Assembly: GCF_000488275.1 (NCBI RefSeq)
Contig: NZ_KI530762.1
Span: 391,536 to 455,535, forward strand
DNA: 64,000 nt
From: Acinetobacter brisouii CIP 110357
GTDB taxonomy: Bacteria; Pseudomonadota; Gammaproteobacteria; Pseudomonadales; Moraxellaceae
Direction: 5' to 3'
The notes under the pieces are model-generated. The model had not been told where the DNA came from. It saw only the letters and a list, made by a program, of their open reading frames with translations, and made no database searches. Below, one piece after another: positions 43,632 through 54,877 of the stretch. Each line of letters opens with the position of its first letter. Position 1 is the first letter of the stretch. A program made the translations under genes and the position numbers.

Positions 43632-46463
43632 TTATTGGCAAGCTTCGCAATCTGGATTGTCGATTGAGCAAGCTTGTGGTACTGGCGCTGCCTGAGAAAA
43701 GCCTTCTTCTTCAGCAACCACTTCCGCTTTTTTCTCAGCCACAACAGGCGCCGCTACGGCAGCCGCAACCGTTGCAGGTTTTACTGCGTTCAGTGCGCCT
43801 GTATTGATGGTTGATTTCTCAGCTGAAGTTGCACCTAAAGCACGGAGGTAATACGTAGTTTTCAAGCCACGTAACCAAGCCATTTTGTAAGTGATGTCCA
43901 GTTTCTTACCATTTGCACCTGCAATATACAGGTTCAATGATTGTGCTTGGTCAATCCACTTCTGACGGCGTGATGCAGCATCTACAATCCAGCGTGGCTC
44001 AACTTCAAACGCTGTAGAGAACATTGCTTTCAAGTCTTCAGGAATACGTGAAATCTTTTGTACTGAACCTTCAAAATGTTTCAGGTCATTCACCATCACG
44101 CTGTCCCATAAACCACGCGCTTTTAATGCACGAACAAGGTAAGGGTTGATCACGGTGAATTCGCCAGACAAGTTTGATTTCACATACAAGTTCTGGAAAG
44201 TCGGTTCAATTGACTGTGACACGCCACAAATGTTTGAAATGGTTGCGGTTGGTGCAATCGCCATCACATTTGAGTTACGCATACCGTCTTTTTGAACTTT
44301 GGCACGTAAGCTGTTCCAGTCCAGACGTTGGGTACGATCGACTTCAAACATACGTTCAGGACGTGATTTTGCCACGATCTCTAAAGAGTCGATCGGCAAG
44401 ATGCCTTGATCCCAGAGTGAACCTTTGAAAGTTGAATATACACCACGTTCAACTGCAAGATCACTTGAAGTTTGAATCGCGTAGTAACTGATTACTTCCA
44501 TCGATTCATCAGCAAAATCAACCGCTTCTTGTGAACCATAAGCCATGCCCATTTCATACAAGGCGTCTTGGAAGCCCATGATCCCCATACCCACTGGGCG
44601 GTGTTTCATGTTTGAGTTCTTCGCTTGTGGTACCGCGTAGTAGTTGATGTCGATCACGTTGTCGAGCATGCGAACAGCAGTTTTGATGGTACGTGCAAGT
44701 TTCTCGCGATCCAATACACCGCCTTGAACGTGTTGTACAAGGTTGACTGAACCCAAGTTACATACCGCGATTTCATCTTCGCTGGTGTTCAAGGTAATTT
44801 CAGTACACAAGTTTGATGAATGTACGACACCAACGTGTTGTTGTGGTGAACGCAAGTTACAAACGTCTTTGAAAGTAATCCACGGATGACCTGTTTCAAA
44901 CAACATTGATAACATTTTACGCCACAAATCTTTGGCACGAACTTTCTTGTGTAACAAGTTGAGTTCTTTGGCGATGTTTTCGTAGTGCGTATAACGCTCA
45001 ACAAAGGCATTACCAGTCAAATCATGTAGATCTGGCACGTCAGAAGGGGTGAACAAAGTCCATTCTGCATCTTCAATCACACGTTGCATAAACAGGTCAG
45101 GAACCCAGTTTGCAGTGTTCATGTCGTGAGTACGGCGACGATCATCACCTGTATTTTTACGAAGCTCTAGGAATTCTTCAATGTCCAAGTGCCAAGTTTC
45201 AAGGTAAGCACACACCGCACCTTTACGTTTACCGCCTTGGTTTACGGCAACTGCTGTATCGTTTGCGACTTTCAGGAACGGTACAACACCTTGTGATTTA
45301 CCGTTTGTACCCTTGATGTATGAGTTCAAGGCACGTACAGGTGTCCAGTCATTACCTAGACCGCCTGCCCATTTAGACAACATGGCATTGTCACGGATTG
45401 CACCGTAAATGCTGTATAAGTCATCAGAAATCGTAGTCAAATAACAGCTAGATAACTGTGGACGTAAAGTCCCTGCGTTAAATAGGGTTGGTGTTGACGC
45501 CATGTAGTCAAAGCTAGACAACAGGTTATAGAACTCAATTGCACGATCTTCACGGTTATCTTCATTGAGTGCAAGACCCATTGCTACACGCATAAAGAAC
45601 AATTGTGGAAGTTCGTAACGCACGCCATCTGAGTGGATGAAGTAACGGTCAAATAATGTTTGCAGACCTAAATACGTGAACTGGTTTGAACGCTCAGGCT
45701 GAATTGCCGCAGCAAGTTTCGCCAAGTCAAAGTTCAACAGTTCAGGGTCAAGCAACTCAAGCTCAATACCTTTCTTTAAGAAGGTTTCAAGCGCATCGCT
45801 TTCAGGTGTATCGGTTGGCAAGCCTAAAAATTCTAAGCCTGTAGCGACCAGCTCGTTACACAACAAGCGTGCGGTCACATAAGTGTAGTTTGGCTCTTGT
45901 TCAATACGGGTACGGGTTGCCATCATCATGGTGGTGGCGATATCGCTTGCTTTTACACCGTTATAAAGGTTTTTTACGGTTTCATCGACAATTGCCTGAA
46001 CATCAATCCCTTCAAGACCTTCTGCTGCTTTTGTAATTGTTGCAGTCAATTCGGTCAAATCTAGAGGCTGCAACTGACCTTGAGCATCTAAAATTTGTAA
46101 AGTTGGGTGATGATTGGCATTGGTTTGCTGACGTGCAGTTGCACGTTGCTCACGATAAATGACATAAGCTCGAGCAACTTTTTGTTCGCCAGTACGCATT
46201 AACGCAAGTTCAACCTGATCCTGAATTTCTTCAATATGAATGGTGCCACCTGACGGTAAACGGCGGTGGAAAGTATTCATCACCATTTCTGTTAACTGTG
46301 CAATACGGTCATGAATACGGCTTGAATCTGCGCTTTGCTGACCTTCTACAGCTAAAAAGGCTTTTCCAATGGCAACAGAAATTTTTTCTGCATCAAAATG
46401 GACAACATCGCCAGTGCGTTTAATCACTTGCAGTTGACCTGGTGTTGATGAGATTACGCTCAT
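43632..46463 (-). CDS. nrdA: Class Ia ribonucleotide reductase alpha subunit
   Basis: A 943-residue catalytic subunit that reduces ribonucleoside diphosphates to deoxy forms. An N-terminal ATP cone (KRTGDVVHFDAEKISVAI, residues about 15-100) provides dATP control. Active-site residues are visible: Cys in LSSCYLTT, the N-x-C-x-E set in SSNLCTEI, and the second redox Cys in IAVCNLGSVNL. The C-terminal swinging tail ends DNPDCEACQ with the CxxC reducing pair. A proline/alanine-rich linker (VAAAVAAPVVAEKKAEV) precedes it. It is first in the operon; nrdB follows after a repeat and a 43-residue ORF. Confidence 0.96.
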   Translation of the reverse strand: MSVISSTPGQLQVIKRTGDVVHFDAEKISVAIGKAFLAVEGQQSADSSRIHDRIAQLTEMVMNTFHRRLPSGGTIHIEEIQDQVELALMRTGEQKVARAYVIYREQRATARQQTNANHHPTLQILDAQGQLQPLDLTELTATITKAAEGLEGIDVQAIVDETVKNLYNGVKASDIATTMMMATRTRIEQEPNYTYVTARLLCNELVATGLEFLGLPTDTPESDALETFLKKGIELELLDPELLNFDLAKLAAAIQPERSNQFTYLGLQTLFDRYFIHSDGVRYELPQLFFMRVAMGLALNEDNREDRAIEFYNLLSSFDYMASTPTLFNAGTLRPQLSSCYLTTISDDLYSIYGAIRDNAMLSKWAGGLGNDWTPVRALNSYIKGTNGKSQGVVPFLKVANDTAVAVNQGGKRKGAVCAYLETWHLDIEEFLELRKNTGDDRRRTHDMNTANWVPDLFMQRVIEDAEWTLFTPSDVPDLHDLTGNAFVERYTHYENIAKELNLLHKKVRAKDLWRKMLSMLFETGHPWITFKDVCNLRSPQQHVGVVHSSNLCTEITLNTSEDEIAVCNLGSVNLVQHVQGGVLDREKLARTIKTAVRMLDNVIDINYYAVPQAKNSNMKHRPVGMGIMGFQDALYEMGMAYGSQEAVDFADESMEVISYYAIQTSSDLAVERGVYSTFKGSLWDQGILPIDSLEIVAKSRPERMFEVDRTQRLDWNSLRAKVQKDGMRNSNVMAIAPTATISNICGVSQSIEPTFQNLYVKSNLSGEFTVINPYLVRALKARGLWDSVMVNDLKHFEGSVQKISRIPEDLKAMFSTAFEVEPRWIVDAASRRQKWIDQAQSLNLYIAGANGKKLDITYKMAWLRGLKTTYYLRALGATSAEKSTINTGALNAVKPATVAAAVAAPVVAEKKAEVVAEEEGFSQAAPVPQACSIDNPDCEACQ

Positions 46464-46547
46464 GTCAGTTTAGCTCCATTTCTCATTCGTTATTATGTCT
46501 ATAGACCATTTGAATCGGGTAAATGAACCTCGATATTTGCGGGATAA

Positions 46548-46563
46548 ACACAAGATTTAGTGG
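46548..46563. promoter_or_regulatory. NrdR box 1 upstream of nrdA
   Basis: ACACAAGATTTAGTGG matches 13 of 16 positions of the NrdR consensus ACACWATATATWGTGT. It begins exactly 32 bases from box 2, three helical turns, the spacing required for NrdR binding. Confidence 0.75.
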
Positions 46564-46579
46564 TTTAAAAAGAATTAAG

Positions 46580-46595
46580 GCACAAGATACGGGAA
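46580..46595. promoter_or_regulatory. NrdR box 2 upstream of nrdA
   Basis: GCACAAGATACGGGAA has a strong left half-site and a weaker right half. It overlaps the nrdA -10 element (TATCTT on the minus strand), so occupancy would repress transcription. Confidence 0.65.
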
Positions 46596-46612
46596 AATTT
46601 TTTGAAGATCAA
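46584..46612 (-). promoter_or_regulatory. Probable nrdA promoter
   Basis: On the minus strand, TTGATC (46612-46607) and TATCTT (46589-46584) are separated by 17 bases. Transcription would start near 46576, leaving about 113 bases of leader; the two NrdR boxes lie over and just after the promoter. Confidence 0.6.
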
Positions 46613-46920
46613 TATTGACATTTTTTTAATTTTTTTTAAATTTTTGCGAGTGAATTTGAGCTGTTTTAGATACAAAGACATAGCGTATTTCGCTCAGGTT
46701 GCATAGCATAACAAAGTCCATTCCAAATTGCTTATACAGAACGCAGCAAAGTAATTAATTGATCATAAAATAGCGTGACCAAGCTCAGGTAAATCTGTAA
46801 CACGGGTTACTTTAGCTACACGATATGGGCAATCATGGAAATAAAAATATTAAATTTTTCAATAATTAACCAATTTATTACAATTTACCCTGTAGATGTA
46901 TCAGTTTGGTGAACGGCATC
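46613..46920. other. Intergenic region between nrdA and bfmR
   Basis: About 300 bases with no ORF. It contains an A/T tract (46616-46650, mostly T and A runs) and several TTAC/GTAA half-sites, e.g. GTAACACGGGTTAC at 46797-46810 and TTACAATTTACC near 46878, which may belong to the bfmR control region. Confidence 0.4.
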
Positions 46921-46948
46921 TTGTTTACAATGTAAACATGTGTATATT
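46921..46948 (+). promoter_or_regulatory. bfmR promoter with embedded 17-bp palindromic operator
   Basis: TGTTTAC AAT GTAAACA (46922-46938) is a perfect inverted repeat with seven-bp arms. It overlaps a -35-like TTGTTT (46921-46926) and the spacer before TATATT (46943-46948; 16-base spacer). The position predicts that a protein bound there blocks the promoter. BfmR, an OmpR-family regulator known to bind its own promoter, is the obvious candidate; this assignment is inference. Confidence 0.5.
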
Positions 46949-47019
46949 GCAGAATATGAATTAGCGTATCTGTTTGAATAACTAATAGCTAATATTGACA
47001 GAATTCAAGGGGCAAAATG

Positions 47020-47736
47020 ATGAGCCAAGAAGAAAAGTTACCGAAAATCTTGATTGTAGAAGATGATGAACGCCTAGCACGCCTGACTCAAGAATATCTC
47101 ATCCGTAACGGACTGGAAGTGGGTGTTGAGCCTGATGGTAACCGTGCAATTCGCCGTATTATTAGTGAACAGCCTGACCTTGTCGTTTTGGATGTAATGT
47201 TGCCAGGCGCAGACGGTTTAACTGTATGCCGTGAAGTGCGTCCACACTATCATCAGCCGATTCTCATGCTAACAGCACGTACAGAAGATATGGATCAGGT
47301 TCTTGGTCTGGAAATGGGTGCTGATGACTATGTCGCAAAACCTGTACAGCCACGTGTCTTGTTAGCACGTATCCGTGCCTTGCTACGCCGTACCGATAAA
47401 ACTGTTGAAGATGAAGTGGCTCAGCGCATCGAATTTGATGATTTGGTCATCGACAATGGTGGTCGTTCAGTGACGTTAAATGGTGAATTGGTTGACTTTA
47501 CCAGCGCTGAATATGACTTGCTTTGGTTACTGGCTTCAAATGCGGGTCGTATTTTGTCACGTGAAGACATCTTTGAGCGTTTACGTGGCATTGAATACGA
47601 TGGTCAAGACCGTTCAATCGACGTGCGTATTTCACGAATTCGTCCAAAAATCGGCGATGATCCTGAAAACCCGAAACGTATTAAAACAGTACGCAGTAAA
47701 GGGTATCTCTTTGTGAAAGAAACCAATGGTCTCTAA
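47020..47736 (+). CDS. bfmR: OmpR-family response regulator BfmR
   Basis: A 238-residue regulator. The receiver domain (residues about 8-120) has the acidic pocket VEDDE (13-17), phosphoacceptor Asp58 in VVLDVMLPG and the switch Lys in DDYVAKPVQP. The OmpR-type winged helix is at about 140-232 (DLLWLLASNAGRILSRED, RIKTVRSKGYLFV). The sequence closely matches BfmR of A. baumannii, which controls biofilm, capsule, envelope stress and virulence. I chose the second of two tandem ATGs (MSQEEKLPK), seven bases after the AAGGGG ribosome-binding site. Confidence 0.96.
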   Translation: MSQEEKLPKILIVEDDERLARLTQEYLIRNGLEVGVEPDGNRAIRRIISEQPDLVVLDVMLPGADGLTVCREVRPHYHQPILMLTARTEDMDQVLGLEMGADDYVAKPVQPRVLLARIRALLRRTDKTVEDEVAQRIEFDDLVIDNGGRSVTLNGELVDFTSAEYDLLWLLASNAGRILSREDIFERLRGIEYDGQDRSIDVRISRIRPKIGDDPENPKRIKTVRSKGYLFVKETNGL

Positions 47737-47763
47737 TGGAGATTATTGTCGTTGACGCATGAC

Positions 47764-47792
47764 AACCTCTTTCATTCAAGATGAAAGAGGTT
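47764..47792 (+). terminator. Strong hairpin between bfmR and bfmS
   Basis: Perfect 12-bp stem AACCTCTTTCAT/ATGAAAGAGGTT with loop TCAAG, 27 bases after the bfmR stop, followed by ATTTGTTTGATTT. The T-run is interrupted, so it may act as a partial terminator that lowers bfmS expression relative to bfmR, or as an RNase-resistant 3' end. Confidence 0.6.
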
Positions 47793-47834
47793 ATTTGTTT
47801 GATTTAGACATCCTGAACAAAGGACGCTTCATTC

Positions 47835-49460
47835 GTGTTTAAGCACAGTATATTTTTGCGAATTTACGCAGGTGTCATCATCCTCGTGGCGTTGGTGGCT
47901 GTATTTTGCTATTTGCTGGTACAAATTATTAATTATCAACGTGCGCAAGAATACCGTGAATCTTTAACCGATGGCATTTCCTATGTGATTAGTCAGGGGG
48001 TCGAGCGTCAGCTGACTTTACAGCAAAAGAAAGACTGGATTTCTGATGCCGCCGATTTACTTGAACTTCCGATTTCTTTGGTCGATCGTTCTAAAGTCGA
48101 GTTGTCGCGCTCAGAAACCAAACGGATTGAAAATGAACAGGCTGTGGTACGTTACGATGCACAAAGTATGGTTGCGACTTTATTTTTAGCATTGCCACAT
48201 GACCAAAAACATTATTTGTACATCAAGGTCAATAAAATTGGCGAGCGACAAATGAAAGCGCTGCCGATTTTTATTTTGGATTATTTAATTTATTATCCTG
48301 GTCAGGAAAAAGAATACCTCGAAAAAATCCATTCCCATTTTTCATATCCAATTGAAATTAGTTCGATTCTGGATTTGGGGCTCGACTCTGAACAGATTGG
48401 ACGGTTGCGTCAGGATCAAAGCATCTTGTTATATCGTGACAGTGCCACAATTCGTGGAACGACGATCTCGATTGTCTCGCCAATGCCGAATAACCCTGCT
48501 GAAGTGTTGGTGATTGGTCCTGTACCCATGTTTAACTGGATGCCATTTCAACTTGCAGCAGGCATTACGCTGTTGAGTTTATTTCTGTTGAGTTTGGGCG
48601 TGTATGGATTGATTTTGCCGTTACAGCGTAAGACTAAGCAAACCATTAAAGCATTGAATCAAATGAAATCGGGGGATTTATCGACCCGACTCAATGTTGA
48701 AGGCACAGATGAAATGGCAAGTCTGGCATCGAGCTATAACGATATGGCAAGCCATATTCAGCGTTTGATTGAGGCGCAGCGTGAACTGATGCGTGCCGTA
48801 TCACATGAGCTGCGTACCCCTGTAGCACGGATTCGTTTTGGTATGGAAATGCTTGCCGAAGATGATGACTATGATTCGCGTTTAAGTCAGGTCGATATGA
48901 TTGATAAAGATATTGAAGCGCTCAATACCTTGATTGATGAAATTATGACCTATGCCAAACTTGAGCAGGGTACACCATCTTTGGATATTCAAAGTATTCC
49001 GATTGCGGATGTACTGGCACAGGTAGCGAAAGAAACAGAAGCCTTAAAAACCCAAAAGATCATTGAGCTGCAAGCGCCAGACCTGAGTATCGTTGCAGAT
49101 GCTGAACGGCGTTATTTGCACCGTGTCGTGCAAAATTTGGTGGGGAATGCTGTGCGTTATTGTAATGAGCGAGTACGCATTAGCGGCGGGATTCGCCCCG
49201 ATGGTCAGGCTTATGTTTGCGTTGAAGATGATGGGCAGGGTATTCCTGAACAAGATCGTGAGCGGGTGTTTGAAGCCTTTGCTCGTCTGGATGATAGCCG
49301 AACGCGTGCTTCAGGTGGCTACGGACTAGGATTATCTATTGTCAGTCGTATCGCCTTTTGGTTTAGGGGTAAGGTTGAAGTTGACCGTAGCCCTGAGCTT
49401 GGCGGCGCGCGTTTTATCATGACATGGCCTGCCAAACAGAAATTACAATCTAAAAATTAA
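47835..49460 (+). CDS. bfmS: Sensor histidine kinase BfmS
   Basis: A 541-residue inner-membrane kinase. TM1 is residues about 8-30, a periplasmic sensing region spans 31-237, TM2 is about 238-262, then HAMP (about 263-315) and the phosphoacceptor His324 in AVSHELRTPVARIR. The ATPase domain has NLVGNAVRYC, DDGQGIPEQD and GYGLGLSIV. It works with BfmR; in A. baumannii BfmS mostly restrains BfmR activity. The start is GTG at 47835, after AGGACGCTTCATTC; no ATG fits the known N-terminus. It lies downstream of a strong intercistronic hairpin. Confidence 0.95.
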   Translation: MFKHSIFLRIYAGVIILVALVAVFCYLLVQIINYQRAQEYRESLTDGISYVISQGVERQLTLQQKKDWISDAADLLELPISLVDRSKVELSRSETKRIENEQAVVRYDAQSMVATLFLALPHDQKHYLYIKVNKIGERQMKALPIFILDYLIYYPGQEKEYLEKIHSHFSYPIEISSILDLGLDSEQIGRLRQDQSILLYRDSATIRGTTISIVSPMPNNPAEVLVIGPVPMFNWMPFQLAAGITLLSLFLLSLGVYGLILPLQRKTKQTIKALNQMKSGDLSTRLNVEGTDEMASLASSYNDMASHIQRLIEAQRELMRAVSHELRTPVARIRFGMEMLAEDDDYDSRLSQVDMIDKDIEALNTLIDEIMTYAKLEQGTPSLDIQSIPIADVLAQVAKETEALKTQKIIELQAPDLSIVADAERRYLHRVVQNLVGNAVRYCNERVRISGGIRPDGQAYVCVEDDGQGIPEQDRERVFEAFARLDDSRTRASGGYGLGLSIVSRIAFWFRGKVEVDRSPELGGARFIMTWPAKQKLQSKN

Positions 49461-49537
49461 AGTGCGGCGGCAGAGAGCGGAGCATTTTGGCTTTGCCCTT
49501 CTGTGATGAGTTTATCAGCCATTTCTTTGGTTTTCTT

Positions 49538-49560
49538 TTGGCGACAAAATTTGTCGCCAA
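49538..49560. other. 23-bp near-perfect palindrome downstream of bfmS
   Basis: TTGGCGACAAA, A, TTTGTCGCCAA: 11-bp arms around a single base. It lies 77 bases after the bfmS stop and 92 bases before rep. There is no T-run on either side, so it is not a classical terminator; an operator or RNA hairpin is possible. Confidence 0.55.
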
Positions 49561-49594
49561 TCACACAAAATTCTAGCGTTCAGTGCAAGTTCTA

Positions 49595-49624
49595 TTGGGA
49601 ATCTAAAACCGAGATGACTATAAT
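49595..49624 (+). promoter_or_regulatory. Probable rep promoter
   Basis: TTGGGA (49595-49600), an 18-base spacer and a perfect TATAAT (49619-49624). Transcription would start about 20 bases before the rep start codon. Confidence 0.7.
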
Positions 49625-49651
49625 CATGCTCCAAGCGTAGGAGGTTCACAT

Positions 49652-51700
49652 ATGTCATCAGCAAGTCAACTCAATGACAAGCAACTTGAAGCCATGAAAT
49701 ACACTCAAGGACCCTTGTTAGTACTTGCAGGTGCAGGCTCAGGCAAAACTTCGGTAATTACCCGAAAAATTGCCTACTTGGTACAGCAATGCCGCATTCC
49801 CGCGCATCGCATTACCGCCATGACCTTTACCAATAAAGCCGCTCGTGAAATGAAAGAGCGTGTCGGTAAATTGCTGAGCCGTGAAGAAGCCAAGGGCTTG
49901 TCAGTGTCGACCTTCCATACCTTCGGCTTGAATCTGTTACGACTCGAACTCAAACATTTACCGCTTAAAGCCAATTTCTCAATCTTGGATGCAGATGACT
50001 GTAAACGCATTCTGATCGACTTGATGCATCAGGACAATTTGTCAGGTGCAGAAAGCAAAGAGTTGGTCGCAAAGGCCATGAAGAAAATTTCCGACTGGAA
50101 AAATGATCTGATTTTGCCTGAACAAGCGCCAAGTACCTGTGAAACCGAAGACGATGTGCGCTTTGCGTATTTATATCAACTGTATGAACGTAACCTGCGC
50201 GCCTACAATGCAGTGGATTTTGATGACCTGATTGTGTTGCCAACGCGCTTATTGCAAGAAAATGCTGAAGTGCGCGACAAATGGCAAAACCGCGTGCGTT
50301 ATTTGCTGGTCGATGAGTATCAGGACACCAACACCGCACAGTATATTCTGGTGAAATTACTGGTTGGGGTGATGGGGCAGTTTACCGCTGTGGGCGATGA
50401 TGACCAGTCGATCTATGCATGGCGTGGGGCAAAGCCTGAGAATATGGCACTGCTCAAAGAAGATTTCCCGAATTTAAAAGTGATTAAACTGGAACAAAAT
50501 TACCGTTCGACCAGTCGCATCCTTAAAGCAGCCAATGCTGTCATTGAAAATAATCCGCATATTTTTGACAAAAAATTGTGGAGTGACAAAGGGCATGGTG
50601 AAGTCATTCGGATTATTACTTGTCGTAATGACGATGATGAAGCCGAGCGCGTGGTCAAGGACATCATGACGCACAAGCTCATGAACGGTAAAAACTGGAA
50701 AGATTACGCGGTGTTGTATCGCGGCAACTTTCAGGCACGGGTACTGGAAACCCAGCTTCGCCAAATGCAGATTCCATATAAACTCTCAGGCGGAACTTCA
50801 TTCTTTGCGCGCAGTGAAATCAAAGACATCATGAGTTATTTGCGCCTGATCATTAACCCTGAAGATGACAGTGCGTTCTTACGCATTATTAATACGCCGA
50901 AACGTGCGATTGGACCTGTAACTTTGGAAAAACTAGGTCTGTTTGCTCAAGAAAATCATTTATCACTATTGATGGCGGCAGCCGATCAGCGTTTGGGAAT
51001 GGTGCTAAGTAAAAAAGTCTGCTCGCAATTGCATGAGTTTGCGCAGTTTATGGCAGATTACACGCGTGAATTGCTCGATGATGATCAGCCTGTACCGATT
51101 GTCCGTCAGATGATCACTGAAACAGGCTATATCGACTATGTTCGCGAGCAATCGGCAACGCCTGCACAGGAAAAAACCAAGCTCGATAACATCGAAACTT
51201 TATATAGCAGTATTCAAAGCCTGATTAATCGCGCTGAAGATGTCGATGAAAAAAATATTGAAAGTGTGATTCGGAAAATGGTGTTGCTGGATATGCTCGA
51301 GCAACAGCAGGAAGAAGAAGACACGGACAAGGTCAATCTGTTGACGCTACATGCAGCAAAAGGTCTGGAGTTCCCGTTTGTGTATATGATGGGACTTGAA
51401 GAAGAATTGCTGCCGCACAAAAACTCGATTGCGGCGGAAACGGTCGAAGAAGAACGCCGCTTAATGTACGTGGGCATTACTCGTGCGCGCCAAGGTTTAA
51501 CGTTGACTTTGGCTGAGCAGCGTAAGGCGGGCGGGCAAATGAAGCAGATGACCCCAAGCCGTTTCTTGGATGAATTGCCACAAGATGAACTCGACTGGCT
51601 TGGGCGTAAGAAAAAAACGCAACAGGTTCATGTTGACCCGAAAGAACAGGCCAAGGTTTATTTGGAAAATTTACGTGCCATGCTCAAGCATAAGCACTAA
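49652..51700 (+). CDS. rep: ATP-dependent DNA helicase Rep
   Basis: A 682-residue superfamily 1A helicase that unwinds DNA 3'-5' and clears protein blocks at forks. Walker A LVLAGAGSGKT lies near residue 29, the Walker B-type YLLVDEYQDTN near 223, GDDDQSIYAWRGA near 250, QNYRSTSRIL near 284, TLHAAKGLEFPFVY near 566 and YVGITRARQGL near 606. The N-terminus LNDKQLEAMKYTQGP and length (E. coli Rep 673) favour Rep over UvrD (720). A strong AGGAGG ribosome-binding site lies seven bases from the ATG. It is followed after 24 bases by dut. Confidence 0.93.
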   Translation: MSSASQLNDKQLEAMKYTQGPLLVLAGAGSGKTSVITRKIAYLVQQCRIPAHRITAMTFTNKAAREMKERVGKLLSREEAKGLSVSTFHTFGLNLLRLELKHLPLKANFSILDADDCKRILIDLMHQDNLSGAESKELVAKAMKKISDWKNDLILPEQAPSTCETEDDVRFAYLYQLYERNLRAYNAVDFDDLIVLPTRLLQENAEVRDKWQNRVRYLLVDEYQDTNTAQYILVKLLVGVMGQFTAVGDDDQSIYAWRGAKPENMALLKEDFPNLKVIKLEQNYRSTSRILKAANAVIENNPHIFDKKLWSDKGHGEVIRIITCRNDDDEAERVVKDIMTHKLMNGKNWKDYAVLYRGNFQARVLETQLRQMQIPYKLSGGTSFFARSEIKDIMSYLRLIINPEDDSAFLRIINTPKRAIGPVTLEKLGLFAQENHLSLLMAAADQRLGMVLSKKVCSQLHEFAQFMADYTRELLDDDQPVPIVRQMITETGYIDYVREQSATPAQEKTKLDNIETLYSSIQSLINRAEDVDEKNIESVIRKMVLLDMLEQQQEEEDTDKVNLLTLHAAKGLEFPFVYMMGLEEELLPHKNSIAAETVEEERRLMYVGITRARQGLTLTLAEQRKAGGQMKQMTPSRFLDELPQDELDWLGRKKKTQQVHVDPKEQAKVYLENLRAMLKHKH

Positions 51701-51724
51701 TGTTTTGATTGTTTAGGAAAGTAT

Positions 51725-52177
51725 ATGAAAGTTCAGGTTAAAGTTTTAGACAAGCGTTTAGGTCAACAGTGGGCAATGCCTAGCTATGCGACTACAGGTT
51801 CAGCAGGTCTTGATTTACGTGCGTGTCTAGATGAAGCCATCCAGATTGAACCAGGTCAAACCGTATTGGTGAAAACAGGATTGGCGATTTATATTGAAGA
51901 TACAAATTTTGCAGGTCTGATTTTGCCACGTTCGGGTTTAGGTCATAAGCACGGCATCGTTTTGGGTAATTTGGTGGGTTTAATTGATTCAGATTATCAG
52001 GGCGAGTTGATGATTTCTGTGTGGAACCGTGGACAACAAACGTTTACGCTTGAACCAGGCGAGCGTTTGGCTCAGTATGTGCTAGTGCCTGTGGTTCAGG
52101 CTGAATTTGAACAGGTTGATGAATTTGCTGCAACTGAGCGTGGAGCAGGTGGCTTCGGTCATACAGGTCAACATTAA
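51725..52177 (+). CDS. dut: dUTP diphosphatase
   Basis: A 150-residue homotrimeric dUTPase that hydrolyses dUTP to dUMP, preventing uracil incorporation. The five family motifs are visible: [47 protein letters not shown] and [12 protein letters not shown] (the C-terminal arm over the active site). It follows rep closely and may share its promoter; a terminator follows. The dut-algC-argB order is conserved in pseudomonads and Acinetobacter. Confidence 0.96.
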   Translation: MKVQVKVLDKRLGQQWAMPSYATTGSAGLDLRACLDEAIQIEPGQTVLVKTGLAIYIEDTNFAGLILPRSGLGHKHGIVLGNLVGLIDSDYQGELMISVWNRGQQTFTLEPGERLAQYVLVPVVQAEFEQVDEFAATERGAGGFGHTGQH

Positions 52178-52202
52178 AATCAGCAACTGATTTATCGTGG
52201 TG

Positions 52203-52231
52203 AAAAAAACTCCACATTGTTGGAGTTTTTT
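52203..52231 (+). terminator. dut terminator
   Basis: Stem AAAAAACTCCA/TGGAGTTTTTT with loop CATTGT, about 25 bases after the stop codon, ending in T6. Confidence 0.9.
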
Positions 52232-52345
52232 AACTTTATGTAGCGAACTCGGTGATTTCTTACAAAATAGCCTGAGTGTCGTATTTACAAAACATGAGTT
52301 TGTCCTACACAATTTATTCATGATTGATCTAAAAAAAAGTATTTT

Positions 52346-54698
<2,353 letters not shown>

Positions 54699-54705
54699 GT
54701 TGAAG

Positions 54706-54728
54706 AAACCGCCTGATGGCGGTTTTTT
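54706..54728 (+). terminator. argB terminator
   Basis: Eight-bp stem AAACCGCC/GGCGGTTT with loop TGAT, then T6, directly after argB. Confidence 0.9.
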
Positions 54729-54877
54729 GGACTCAAAAAATTATTATTCAATAATCGTATTTATATTTTATTGTTTAGCATTATTTTTCATAAAGACAGT
54801 GAAAAAACGCATTTGCAGATCAAGGCTGCATCCGCTACATTGCCTATAGATGTATTTGATTGTAAGAAGATTTAAGT

